The notes under the pieces: model-generated
Databases searched by the model: none
Seen by the model: only the letters and a program-made list of their open reading frames with translations
Told to the model about the DNA's origin: nothing
Source: JBDHZU01 sp039812085
GTDB taxonomy: Bacteria; Actinomycetota; Actinomycetes; S36-B12; UBA10799
NCBI GenBank assembly: GCA_039812085.1
Contig: JBDHZU010000004.1
Location: forward strand, 1-42,342
Length of the DNA stretch: 42,342 bases
Direction of reading: 5' to 3'
In this document: positions 16,534 through 23,741 of the stretch, in pieces
Layout of the letters: every line of letters begins with the position of its first letter
Position numbering within the stretch: the first letter of the stretch is position 1
Made by a program: the position numbers and the translations under genes

Positions 16534-16874
16534 GATGCAGACCGAGTTTTAGCTGGAGTGAGGTCGTCGACGAGTTGAACCGTGTCACCGGCGTGTGACT
16601 GCAGAATCACGCGCGCTGCCCGCAACAATTCTTCGACCTCAGGCAACGCAAGGGAGTAGACCACTTCGCCATTGACGCGACTACGGGTCACCAACCCGGC
16701 CAAGCGAAGCTTGGCCAGTTGTTGGGACAGGCTCGCGGCCTCAATGCTGATTCCTGCCAGTAGCTCGTGTACCGGCTTGTCGCCCTCGGCCAGGAGTTCC
16801 AACACTCGGATTCGAGCGGGGTGGCCCAACATTCGAAAAAAGTCGGCCTTGGCTCGGTACAAGGGGATAGGCAT
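16530..16874 (-). CDS. ArsR-family winged-helix repressor
   Basis: ATG 16874 has GAGGAG 4 bases upstream and yields 114 residues; an upstream in-frame start would read through the inverted repeat. The HTH is EAASLSQQLAKLRLAGLV with the wing RSRVNGEVVYSLA; the start FFRMLGHPARIRVLELLAEG is typical of ArsR/SmtB proteins. There is no cysteine, so metal or thiol sensing by the usual Cys sites is not expected. It probably represses itself and the coupled SulP transporter through the inverted repeat at 16888-16915. Confidence 0.88.
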   Translation of the reverse strand: MPIPLYRAKADFFRMLGHPARIRVLELLAEGDKPVHELLAGISIEAASLSQQLAKLRLAGLVTRSRVNGEVVYSLALPEVEELLRAARVILQSHAGDTVQLVDDLTPAKTRSAS

Positions 16875-16887
16875 AAAGCTCCTCAAG

Positions 16888-16915
16888 ACTTGCAGAAATG
16901 CGCAACTCTGCAAGT
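16888..16915. promoter_or_regulatory. Operator-like inverted repeat upstream of the ArsR-SulP operon
   Basis: ACTTGCAGA (16888-16896) and TCTGCAAGT (16907-16915) form a perfect 9-bp inverted repeat with a 10-base spacer. It lies 13 bases before the repressor start and in the region shared with the divergent map promoter. Size and symmetry suit an ArsR dimer. Confidence 0.6.
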
Positions 16916-16964
16916 ATGCTCGTTTGCTCCGATTCTGACAACGAGGACGTGCTTATCGGCCCAG

Positions 16965-16970
16965 TAGACT
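16965..16970 (+). promoter_or_regulatory. Putative -10 element of a leaderless map transcript
   Basis: TAGACT ends 6 bases before the ATG of map and no ribosome-binding sequence lies between. A start of transcription at or beside the ATG would give a leaderless mRNA, common in actinobacteria. No clear -35 is seen. Confidence 0.4.
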
Positions 16971-16976
16971 TGTCAG

Positions 16977-17762
16977 ATGCGTCTCCGACGATCCAAGTTC
17001 GAACTCAAGACACCTGAACAGTTCGAGCGAATGCGTGCTGCGGGGCTGGTTGTTGCCGATGCGTTGGCTGCGACAAAAGCTGCTGTCGCTCCTGGGGTGA
17101 CCACCCTGGAACTCGACAAGATCGCCGAAACGGTGATCCGCGATGCGGGTGCCACCCCCAGCTTTCTCGGCTACAACGGCTTTACCGGCAGCATCTGTGT
17201 GTCAGTTAATGAAGAGATCGTGCACGGGATTCCAGGGTCGCGCGTACTAGAAGAAGGCGACTTAGTGTCCATCGACTGCGGTGCGATCGTGGACGGATGG
17301 CATGGCGACTCAGCCATCACGGTTGGAGTAGGCCAGTTATCAGCGGCAGATCAGGCGCTATCCGATATCACTGAAGCGGCCATGTGGGCGGGACTTAAGG
17401 CGGCACGGGCAGGCAACCACCTGGGAGATATCGGTGCTGCGGCCCAGGCTGTTGTTGAAGCCGATGCCCATCCGTACGGAATCGTTGTTGACTACGTGGG
17501 TCATGGGATTGGCTCGCAGATGCATATGGATCCCAACGTTCCCAACGTCGGCACGCCGGGCAGTGGTCCAGAACTCGTCGTGGGAATGGCGCTGGCCATT
17601 GAACCGATGATCACGATGGGATCGGCAGATTCCATCGAGCTTGAGGACGGCTGGACAGTGGTGACCGAAGATGGTCAACGGGCGAGCCACTGGGAACACA
17701 CCGTGGCCATCACCGCCGATGGCCCCTGGGTGACGACCTCCCCAGAGGGTGTTCGCCTGTAG
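16977..17762 (+). CDS. map: Methionine aminopeptidase, type I
   Basis: It removes the initiator methionine from new proteins. The 261-residue protein keeps the metal ligands Asp100, Asp111, His176, Glu209 and Glu240 and the active-site histidines His83 and His183. The motif VGHGIGSQMH surrounds His176. It lacks the N-terminal zinc-finger extension of longer forms. It is normally next to adk; here the reverse-strand block 13023-16874 separates them, and map seems to have its own promoter. Confidence 0.96.
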   Translation: MRLRRSKFELKTPEQFERMRAAGLVVADALAATKAAVAPGVTTLELDKIAETVIRDAGATPSFLGYNGFTGSICVSVNEEIVHGIPGSRVLEEGDLVSIDCGAIVDGWHGDSAITVGVGQLSAADQALSDITEAAMWAGLKAARAGNHLGDIGAAAQAVVEADAHPYGIVVDYVGHGIGSQMHMDPNVPNVGTPGSGPELVVGMALAIEPMITMGSADSIELEDGWTVVTEDGQRASHWEHTVAITADGPWVTTSPEGVRL

Positions 17763-17764
17763 GG

Positions 17765-17969
17765 CTAGCTGCCGGACAAGTTGGGGTCGCGCCAGGTGCG
17801 CTCGAACGGAAGCCGCCACGCATGCGGAGCGATGAGTTGATGAATCGCGTTGGGTCCCCTGCAGCGGCTCCATGCTGCGAAAGACCTTGTTCTTCTCTTC
17901 ACTGATGGGATCTGGTTCCAGCGATCTGAGATTTTCCCTCGCCCATGTGATTTGGCCAACCCGGGGTTT
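17765..17969 (-). pseudogene. Probable frameshifted remnant of an unknown gene
   Basis: Reverse-strand reading gives a protein-like stretch GQITWARENLRSLEPDPISE continuing to RSMEPLQ, and after a one-base shift at a GGGG run (17856-17859) PNAIHQLIAPHAWRLPFERT continuing to the TAG at 17765. Both halves use codons like real genes here, but the first half opens after a TGA at 17970-17972 and has no start codon. It is convergent with map, two bases from its stop. I do not recognise the family. It may be a decayed C-terminal fragment, or a sequencing error could split a short gene. Confidence 0.35.
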
Positions 17970-17995
17970 TCAGAAGATCTGCTGTGTCCTATGCT
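17967..17995 (+). promoter_or_regulatory. Putative promoter of infA
   Basis: TTTTCA (17967-17972) and TATGCT (17990-17995) are spaced by 17 bases. The leader to infA would be about 150 bases and contains a CGCGCG/CGCGCG palindrome at 18070-18083. Confidence 0.4.
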
Positions 17996-18149
17996 TGGTA
18001 GTCGGTTCGTCGTGTGTTTCTGATCCACTCGTTCGTCAACCCAACCCTCGAAGGTTCCTTTGGACCTTGCGCGCGTTCGCGCGTGTGTGGGAACGGGCGA
18101 TGAATTGGACACAAAACGGACCAACGATCGAGAGGGAGTGCAGGACTGC

Positions 18150-18371
18150 ATGGCCAAAAAAGAAGGTGCTATCGAACTTGAGGGCACCATCGTTGAGTCC
18201 CTACCCAACGCAATGTTCCGGGTAGAGCTCGATAACGGCCACAAGGTTCTGGCACACATCTCCGGGAAGATGCGAATGCACTACATCCGCATCCTGCCCG
18301 ACGATCGAGTGGTCGTGGAGCTCTCGCCCTACGACTTGACCCGGGGACGCATCGTCTACCGGTACAAGTGA
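18150..18371 (+). CDS. infA: Translation initiation factor IF-1
   Basis: IF-1 blocks the A site during initiation. ATG 18150 gives the standard 73-residue protein, MAKKEGAIELEGTIVESLPN to RGRIVYRYK, with the S1-like OB fold. AGAGGGAG lies upstream. Longer open frame upstream is not used. It begins the infA-rpmJ-rpsM group. Confidence 0.97.
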   Translation: MAKKEGAIELEGTIVESLPNAMFRVELDNGHKVLAHISGKMRMHYIRILPDDRVVVELSPYDLTRGRIVYRYK

Positions 18372-18396
18372 GCAGAAGTACTGGCAGGAAGAATCG

Positions 18397-18510
18397 ATGA
18401 AGGTCAATCCGAGCGTCAAGAAGATCTGTGACAAGTGCAAGGTGATTCGTCGCCACGGCCGAGTCATGGTGATCTGCGAGAACCCGCGACACAAGCAGCG
18501 CCAAGGCTAA
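18397..18510 (+). CDS. rpmJ: 50S ribosomal protein L36, zinc-binding
   Basis: L36 is a 37-residue protein that organises 23S rRNA near the peptidyl transferase region. It has the zinc ribbon Cys11, Cys14, Cys27 and His32 (start MKVNPSVKKICDKCKVIRRH). The gene is 25 bases after infA, with GGCAGGAAG before the ATG. Confidence 0.97.
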   Translation: MKVNPSVKKICDKCKVIRRHGRVMVICENPRHKQRQG

Positions 18511-18560
18511 ATAGCCCGCGCTCCACAGACACAACTGAATGCACGCTGCGTCATCCGACC

Positions 18561-18626
18561 CTCGACTCACGTCGAGACGACACCCCTGGTGCGAAGGCTG
18601 GGGACCGAACCGGATATCCGATTCGG
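18561..18626 (+). promoter_or_regulatory. Structured leader before rpsM
   Basis: Three elements occur in order: CTCGAC/GTCGAG around TCAC (18561-18576), CCCC/GGGG (18583-18586, 18600-18603), and a 22-base near-palindrome CCGAAC...TTCGG around CGGATATCCG (18605-18626). The leader is 172 bases, much longer than other gaps in the operon. In E. coli S4 represses the alpha operon through a pseudoknot in this position; a similar autoregulatory element is possible but not shown. Confidence 0.4.
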
Positions 18627-18682
18627 AACGATGATGCATCGACACCCTTCGCCCACATCAAGAAAGCAGGAATCGTTGCCAC

Positions 18683-19060
18683 ATGGCACGACTAGTAGGT
18701 GTTGACCTCCCCCGCGACAAGCGGCTCGAGGTTGCTTTGACCGCCATTTATGGCGTCGGGCGCTCCCGTTCACAAGAAGCATTGGCCGCCACCGGCGTAG
18801 ACCCCAACCAGCGGGTCAAGGACGTCCCAGAATCAGATCTGGTCAAGCTTCGCGATTACATCGAGGCGAACTTCCAAATCGAAGGTGACCTTCGACGTGA
18901 AGTTGCTGGCGATATTCGCCGCAAGGTTGAAATCGGTTCGTACCAAGGACTCCGCCACCGTCGTGGCCTGCCGGTCCGTGGTCAGCGCACCCATACCAAC
19001 GCACGTACCCGCAAGGGTCCCCGCAAGACCGTTGCTGGAAAGAAAAAGGCCGTTAAGTAG
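18683..19060 (+). CDS. rpsM: 30S ribosomal protein S13
   Basis: S13 forms bridges to the 50S subunit and contacts P-site tRNA. The 125-residue product starts MARLVGVDLPRDKRLEVALT and ends with the basic GQRTHTNARTRKGPRKTVAG tail. AGCAGGAAT precedes the ATG. It is the first gene of the alpha operon. Confidence 0.97.
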   Translation: MARLVGVDLPRDKRLEVALTAIYGVGRSRSQEALAATGVDPNQRVKDVPESDLVKLRDYIEANFQIEGDLRREVAGDIRRKVEIGSYQGLRHRRGLPVRGQRTHTNARTRKGPRKTVAGKKKAVK

Positions 19061-19062
19061 TC

Positions 19063-19077
19063 CGCTAGGTCCTAGCG
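19063..19077 (+). other. Small hairpin between rpsM and rpsK
   Basis: CGCTAG (19063-19068) pairs with CTAGCG (19072-19077) around GTC, three bases after the rpsM stop. There is no T-run; it may stabilise the 3' end of the upstream message. Confidence 0.3.
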
Positions 19078-19130
19078 CGTTGCACGCGTGAAAGAAGCGG
19101 ACCGACCACCTCATAGGAGAAATCAGGCGA

Positions 19131-19529
19131 ATGCCTCCACAGAACAAAGGCGCCAAGAAGGTTCGGCGCAAAGAGAAGAAGAACGTGGCTCACGGCCACG
19201 CTCACATCAAGAGCACGTTCAACAACACGATCGTGTCCATCACGGACCCGTCCGGTGCAGTGATCGCTTGGTCGAGTTCCGGCCAGGTCGGCTTCAAGGG
19301 TTCGCGTAAGTCGACCCCTTACGCCGCCCAGATGGCAGCCGAAGTTGCTGCCCGTCAGGCGATGGAACACGGCATGCGCAAGGTTGACGTGTTCGTCAAG
19401 GGTCCCGGCTCTGGCCGAGAGACCGCTATCCGTTCATTACAGGCCACTGGCCTGGAGGTCGGCGCAATTGCCGACGTGACCCCTGTCGCCCACAACGGTT
19501 GCCGCCCGCCCAAGCGGCGCCGGGTCTGA
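19131..19529 (+). CDS. rpsK: 30S ribosomal protein S11
   Basis: S11 lies in the 30S platform and helps shape the mRNA exit and E site. The 132-residue product has a basic start, MPPQNKGAKKVRRKEKKNVA, the signature VSITDPSGAVIAWSSSGQVG, and the C-terminal DVTPVAHNGCRPPKRRRV. AGGAG lies before the ATG. It follows rpsM after 70 bases. Confidence 0.97.
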   Translation: MPPQNKGAKKVRRKEKKNVAHGHAHIKSTFNNTIVSITDPSGAVIAWSSSGQVGFKGSRKSTPYAAQMAAEVAARQAMEHGMRKVDVFVKGPGSGRETAIRSLQATGLEVGAIADVTPVAHNGCRPPKRRRV

Positions 19530-19547
19530 TTGAGAAGGGATCGAATC

Positions 19548-20174
19548 ATGGCTCGTTACACCGGTCCTGACTGCAAGCGTTGCCGTCGCGAGAAGACCAA
19601 GCTCTACCTCAAGGGTTCCAAGTGCTACACGGACAAGTGCCCGATCGAAAGCCGTCCGTTCCCACCTGGTGATCACGGACGTGCTCGCACCAAGGAATCT
19701 GAGTACTTGCTGCAGATGCGTGAGAAGCAGAAGTGCGCGCGTATCTACGGAGTGCTGGAGAAGCAGTTCCGTAACTACTACGACGAGGCAAACCGCCACC
19801 AGGGCAAGACGGGTGAAAACCTGCTCACCATCCTGGAAAGCCGATTGGACAACGTCGTGTACCGCGGTGGCTTTGCCAAGAGTCGCGACATGGCGCGCCA
19901 ACTGGTTCGTCACGGCCACATCACCGTCAACGGTCGCAAGGTGGACATTCCGTCCTACCGCGTGACCGCCAACGACATCGTTGAGGTGCGTGGCAAGTCC
20001 CGCGAGATGACGCCGTTCGTCGTGGCCCACGCCGAGTCCGAGGAGCACAACGCTCCAGCTTGGCTCGAGGTCATCCCGAACCGGATGCGCATCCTCGTAC
20101 ACCAACTGCCTACCCGTGAACAGATTGATACTCAGATCACCGAGCAGCTCATCGTCGAGCTGTACTCCAAGTGA
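19548..20174 (+). CDS. rpsD: 30S ribosomal protein S4, zinc-binding
   Basis: S4 nucleates 30S assembly and is a candidate autoregulator of this operon. ATG 19548, preceded by GAGAAGGGA, gives 208 residues with the family start MARYTGPDCKRCRREK; the open frame begins 18 bases earlier but is less likely. Zinc ligands are Cys9, Cys12, Cys26 and Cys31. The S4 RNA-binding domain with SRDMARQLVRHGHITVNGRK is in the second half. Confidence 0.97.
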   Translation: MARYTGPDCKRCRREKTKLYLKGSKCYTDKCPIESRPFPPGDHGRARTKESEYLLQMREKQKCARIYGVLEKQFRNYYDEANRHQGKTGENLLTILESRLDNVVYRGGFAKSRDMARQLVRHGHITVNGRKVDIPSYRVTANDIVEVRGKSREMTPFVVAHAESEEHNAPAWLEVIPNRMRILVHQLPTREQIDTQITEQLIVELYSK

Positions 20175-20256
20175 TCTGCTGCCCTAGACCGACAACCACT
20201 CACTGTCCATATCGATCTATGGCGTCATATAGAGGGCGCCGTCGAGAGGAATCACC

Positions 20257-21267
20257 GTGCTGATTGCACAACGTCCCACCCTGGTTGAAGAGACCGTTTC
20301 GGATTACCGTTCCCGCTTTGTACTTGAGCCGCTGGAGCCTGGCTTCGGCTACACGCTCGGCAACTCGCTGCGCCGGACCCTGCTTTCCAGCATTCCCGGT
20401 GCCGCTGTCACCAGTGTTCGTATCGATGGAGTTCAGCACGAGTTCTCCACCATCGAAGGCGTGACGGAAGATGTTGTCGACATCATCCTCAACATCAAGG
20501 AACTGGTCGTCTCCTCCGAGGTTGACGAGCCCGTGACCATGTACCTGCGCAAGGAAGGTCCGGCCGACGTCACTGCTGCTGACATCGCCCCGCCTGCTGG
20601 CGTTGAGATCCACAATCCGGACCTGCACATCGCCACGGTTAACGGCAAGGGTCGCCTGGAGATCGAACTCGTGGTCGAGCGTGGCCGCGGTTACGTGTCC
20701 GCCAACCAGAACAACGCCGGTCAGGAAATCGGTCGCATTCCAGTCGACTCGATCTACTCGCCAGTGCTCAAGGTGACCTACAAGGTTGAGGCCACTCGTG
20801 TCGAGCAGCGCACCGACTTCGACCGCCTGGTCGTTGATGTCGAGACCAAGCCCGGCATGGCTCCCCGCGACGCGGTTGCATCCGCAGGTAAGACACTGGT
20901 GGAACTGTTCGGCCTGGCTCGTGAACTCAACGTCGAAGCCGAGGGCATCGACATCGGTCCGTCGCCGGCTGACACCTTCATGGCCGAGCAGATGAACATG
21001 CCGATCGAGCAGTTGGATCTGACTGTCCGTTCGTACAACTGCCTGAAGCGCGAAGGCGTTCACACCGTTGGTGAACTGCTGGGTCGCTCCGAAGCTGACC
21101 TGATGGATATCCGTAACTTCGGTCAGAAGTCGATTGACGAGGTCAAGGCGAAGCTGGTTTCGCTCGGCCTGTCACTCAAGGACAGCCCGCCCGGATTCGA
21201 CCCGGCAGCTGCTGTCTTTGCCTACGACGACTCCGATGCCGCTTACCCCGAGGACGAGCAGCTCTAA
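20257..21267 (+). CDS. rpoA: RNA polymerase alpha subunit
   Basis: Alpha dimerises to start RNA polymerase assembly and its C-terminal domain binds promoters and activators. The 336-residue product starts at GTG 20257 (GAGAGGA upstream). Residues about 1-235 form the N-terminal domain (FVLEPLEPGFGYTLGNSLRR), and about 255-315 the helix-hairpin-helix C-terminal domain (LKREGVHTVGELLGRSEADL). The end is acidic. The 82-base leader contains CCATA/TATGG at about 20205. Confidence 0.97.
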   Translation: MLIAQRPTLVEETVSDYRSRFVLEPLEPGFGYTLGNSLRRTLLSSIPGAAVTSVRIDGVQHEFSTIEGVTEDVVDIILNIKELVVSSEVDEPVTMYLRKEGPADVTAADIAPPAGVEIHNPDLHIATVNGKGRLEIELVVERGRGYVSANQNNAGQEIGRIPVDSIYSPVLKVTYKVEATRVEQRTDFDRLVVDVETKPGMAPRDAVASAGKTLVELFGLARELNVEAEGIDIGPSPADTFMAEQMNMPIEQLDLTVRSYNCLKREGVHTVGELLGRSEADLMDIRNFGQKSIDEVKAKLVSLGLSLKDSPPGFDPAAAVFAYDDSDAAYPEDEQL

Positions 21268-21303
21268 CCGGCTGCCACGTCCAACTGATTCAAGGAGAAA
21301 GAC

Positions 21304-21990
21304 ATGCCTACGCCCACCAAGGGCCCTCGGCTCGGAGGGGGACCGGCTCACGAACGCTTGATGCTGGCCAACCTGGCAACAGCACTGTTCGAGCATGGTC
21401 GCATCACCACCACGCAGGCTAAGGCGAAGCGTGTGCAGCCACTGGCAGAGCGCATGATCACCTTCGCCAAGCGCGGTGACCTCAGCGCTCGACGCCGAGT
21501 GCTGACCGTGATTCGCGATAAGTCTGTGGTGCACGAACTCTTCACCGAGATCGGCCCGCGTTACTCCACTCGCCAGGGCGGATACACCCGCATCACCAAG
21601 CTGGGTCCGCGCAAGGGCGATAACGCTCCGATGGCGCTGATTGAGTTGGTCGAGCCGTTGAGCGAGCAGGCTGTTGCTGAGGCGGAAGCCGCTGCTAAGC
21701 GTGCCGCCAAGGAGCGCGACGCACGCGAGAAGGCGGAAGCTGCTGCAGCCGCAAAGGCAACCGCTGAAGCTGACGAGGCGGTCCAGGCTGAAGATGCTGA
21801 CGCAGAAGCTGCCGATGCCACCGAAGCTGTCAGTGATTCAGCGACGGACGCTGCTGAAGCAGTCGATGCGGATGCCGCAGTTGAGGCTGACGCGGATACC
21901 GCTGAAGACGCTGATGGTGCCACCGAACCTCGCGCTGAGAGTTCCGATGACCCAGCAGAAGGCGCAGACGACGAGTCCGCAGAGAAGTAG
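21304..21990 (+). CDS. rplQ: 50S ribosomal protein L17 with long acidic tail
   Basis: L17 lies near the exit tunnel. The first 117 residues are a normal L17 (PTKGPRLGGGPAHERLMLAN, then GGYTRITKLGPRKGDNAPMA). The remaining about 110 residues are a low-complexity Ala/Glu/Asp tail, so the 228-residue protein is about twice the usual bacterial length. Long Ala-rich tails on L17 occur in other actinobacteria; this one has no recognised function. GGAGAAAGAC precedes the ATG. truA follows after 19 bases. Confidence 0.95.
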   Translation: MPTPTKGPRLGGGPAHERLMLANLATALFEHGRITTTQAKAKRVQPLAERMITFAKRGDLSARRRVLTVIRDKSVVHELFTEIGPRYSTRQGGYTRITKLGPRKGDNAPMALIELVEPLSEQAVAEAEAAAKRAAKERDAREKAEAAAAAKATAEADEAVQAEDADAEAADATEAVSDSATDAAEAVDADAAVEADADTAEDADGATEPRAESSDDPAEGADDESAEK

Positions 21991-22009
21991 TTCGTCACCG
22001 CCACCTGCC

Positions 22010-22846
22010 ATGATCCGGCTCCGGCTGGACGTGGCATATGACGGGACGGATTTTCATGGCTGGGCTCGACAGCCCGGCCTGAGAACTGTTCAAGCAGAAA
22101 TCGAACAGGCGCTCGCGACCGTCCTACGGTTACCGCAGATCCCGCTTGCAACGTGTGCAGGACGGACCGACGCTGGCGTGCATGCAACCGGACAAGTCGT
22201 TCATGTTGATATTCCGACGCAGTCCATCGATGCCTTAGTCGATGCTGATGTTCATCACCTTGCTCGACGGCTCAATCGGTTCCTCCCTGACGACCTGGTC
22301 ATCACCGGGTCGATCATTGCGGCGGCCGGATTTGATGCTCGGTTTTCCGCGCTATCCCGGCAGTACGTCTATCTGATTCACGACGGTCAAGAACCGTTGT
22401 CGCCGCTGCTTCGTCGGACGGTATTGAGTTACGGCCACGCGGTTGAGGTCGAATTAATGCAACAGGCTGCACAACGTGTGATCGGAACCCACGACTTTGC
22501 GGGGTTCTGTCGTCAGCGTGAGGGCGCCACCACAATCCGAACCATCCTGACGGCGGATTGGCAACGACAGTCCGACGGAATTGCCCGACTAGAACTTTCC
22601 GCTGACGCTTTTTGTCATTCGATGGTTCGTTCGCTGGTGGGCGCGATGCTTGCCGTAGGGGAGGGGCGCTGGAGTCTGGAACGGTTCACTGATCAGCTCA
22701 GTGCAGTCGATCGGGCCGGAATCACAGTGGTCCGACCGCATGGACTTGTGCTGCAATCAGTGACCTATCCGCCAGATAATGATCTCGCCGCACGGGCTGA
22801 ACAGACTCGCGCACGTCGAACGATCAATGAACTAAGGAGCCCGTGA
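22010..22846 (+). CDS. truA: tRNA pseudouridine(38-40) synthase
   Basis: TruA makes pseudouridine at positions 38-40 of the tRNA anticodon stem. ATG 22010 gives 278 residues beginning MIRLRLDVAYDGTDFHGWAR; the catalytic aspartate is in AGRTDAGVHATGQV (about residue 52). The upstream extension of the frame lies inside rplQ. The stop overlaps the next gene by one base. Confidence 0.95.
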   Translation: MIRLRLDVAYDGTDFHGWARQPGLRTVQAEIEQALATVLRLPQIPLATCAGRTDAGVHATGQVVHVDIPTQSIDALVDADVHHLARRLNRFLPDDLVITGSIIAAAGFDARFSALSRQYVYLIHDGQEPLSPLLRRTVLSYGHAVEVELMQQAAQRVIGTHDFAGFCRQREGATTIRTILTADWQRQSDGIARLELSADAFCHSMVRSLVGAMLAVGEGRWSLERFTDQLSAVDRAGITVVRPHGLVLQSVTYPPDNDLAARAEQTRARRTINELRSP

Positions 22847-23529
22847 TGGCTGATCCGGGACACACGATCACCGTGACTCGTGAAGTGGACGCCCCGGTCG
22901 AGGCTGTGTGGCAGATCGTCACAGATATTCCCGGCAGTGTTGACCGCTTGTCCTCTATCGAGTCAGTCGAGATCCTGTCCGACGATCACACCTATCGTCC
23001 GGGACTGCGCTGGAAAGAAACTCGTCGAGTGTTTGGCTCCCAGGAAACCCTGGAACTGTGGGTCGAAGACGTTCAGGCGCCGAGTAGCACCGTTATTCGG
23101 GCTGACGATGATGGTGCCGAATACACCACGACCTTCACGTTGGCACCCAGCAAACAAGGTCGTCGCACCCGAATCGTGATTGTCTTTGGGGCACACACAC
23201 CAGACGCTGGGTTGATGGCCAAGCTCACCTGGATGATGTTCGGCTTTGTAGGAGGCGAGTTCACCAAGCGCATGCTGCGCAAGGATCTCGACGAGATCGC
23301 TACTGCTGCCGGTGAACAGAAGAAACCCGCCAAATCCGTGAAGGCAGAAAAGAAGGACAACAAGCAGGCCCGTCGAAAGCTACGTGGGGAAGTGGACGCC
23401 GAGCGAGATCCAGTCGCGGATAAGGATAAGAAGGCTCCCAAGGCCTCAACCGCCAAAAAGACGACGGCTAGGGCGAAGCGGAAATCGACTCCAACAGCAG
23501 GGAATAAGAAGACTCCCGGCAAACCGTGA
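22846..23529 (+). CDS. SRPBCC-family protein with lysine-rich tail
   Basis: Residues about 5-145 look like an SRPBCC (START/polyketide-cyclase-like) ligand-binding fold: ITVTREVDAPVEAVWQIVTD at the start, YTTTFTLAP and a long C-terminal helix GGEFTKRMLRKDLDEIA. Residues about 155-227 form a Lys/Ala/Pro/Thr-rich basic tail similar to histone-like tails. AAGGAG lies 7 bases before ATG 22846; a GTG at 22843 is a less likely start. It overlaps truA by one base and lies between tRNA and ribosomal protein genes. The ligand is unknown; the tail suggests binding to nucleic acid or ribosome. Confidence 0.75.
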   Translation: MADPGHTITVTREVDAPVEAVWQIVTDIPGSVDRLSSIESVEILSDDHTYRPGLRWKETRRVFGSQETLELWVEDVQAPSSTVIRADDDGAEYTTTFTLAPSKQGRRTRIVIVFGAHTPDAGLMAKLTWMMFGFVGGEFTKRMLRKDLDEIATAAGEQKKPAKSVKAEKKDNKQARRKLRGEVDAERDPVADKDKKAPKASTAKKTTARAKRKSTPTAGNKKTPGKP

Positions 23530-23551
23530 CCTGGATCGCGTCGATACCCCT

Positions 23552-23581
23552 TTGACCGGCTCAACAACCGGCAGGTACTCT
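23552..23581 (+). promoter_or_regulatory. Putative promoter of rplM-rpsI
   Basis: TTGACC (23552-23557) and TACTCT (23576-23581) are spaced 18 bases and lie 160 bases before rplM, upstream of the leader hairpin. Confidence 0.5.
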
Positions 23582-23606
23582 TGTGTAGTTGCGCTGTTTT
23601 CCACCC

Positions 23607-23639
23607 CAGCACTCTCCGGGCCTTCCCGGTTAAGTGCTG
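23607..23639 (+). promoter_or_regulatory. Stem-loop in the rplM leader
   Basis: CAGCACT (23607-23613) pairs with AGTGCTG (23633-23639), and inside it CCGGG (23616-23620) pairs with CCCGG (23625-23629) around CCTT. Internal bulges CT and TTA separate the two stems. Position between promoter and the first gene fits a ribosomal-protein leader element; L13 leaders are known in other phyla. Confidence 0.5.
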
Positions 23640-23741
23640 CGTCTGATGGCATTGACCATGAGGCAAGGACACGCGTGTAAGACCAGACAGACCATCTAGG
23701 CCACGGCCTGGACCAACTCGTGAGAAATGAAGGCTTGACTC

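Noticed and set aside
18070..18083. CGCGCG palindrome as infA terminator
   Set aside because: Loop of two bases only and no T-run; too weak to call.
17872..18225. Open frame on + between map and infA
   Set aside because: Frame overlaps infA in another phase, has unusual composition and no family signature; the infA leader explains the region.
21561..22187. Long reverse Ala/Ser-rich frame across rplQ
   Set aside because: Shadow of the low-complexity L17 tail on the opposite strand.
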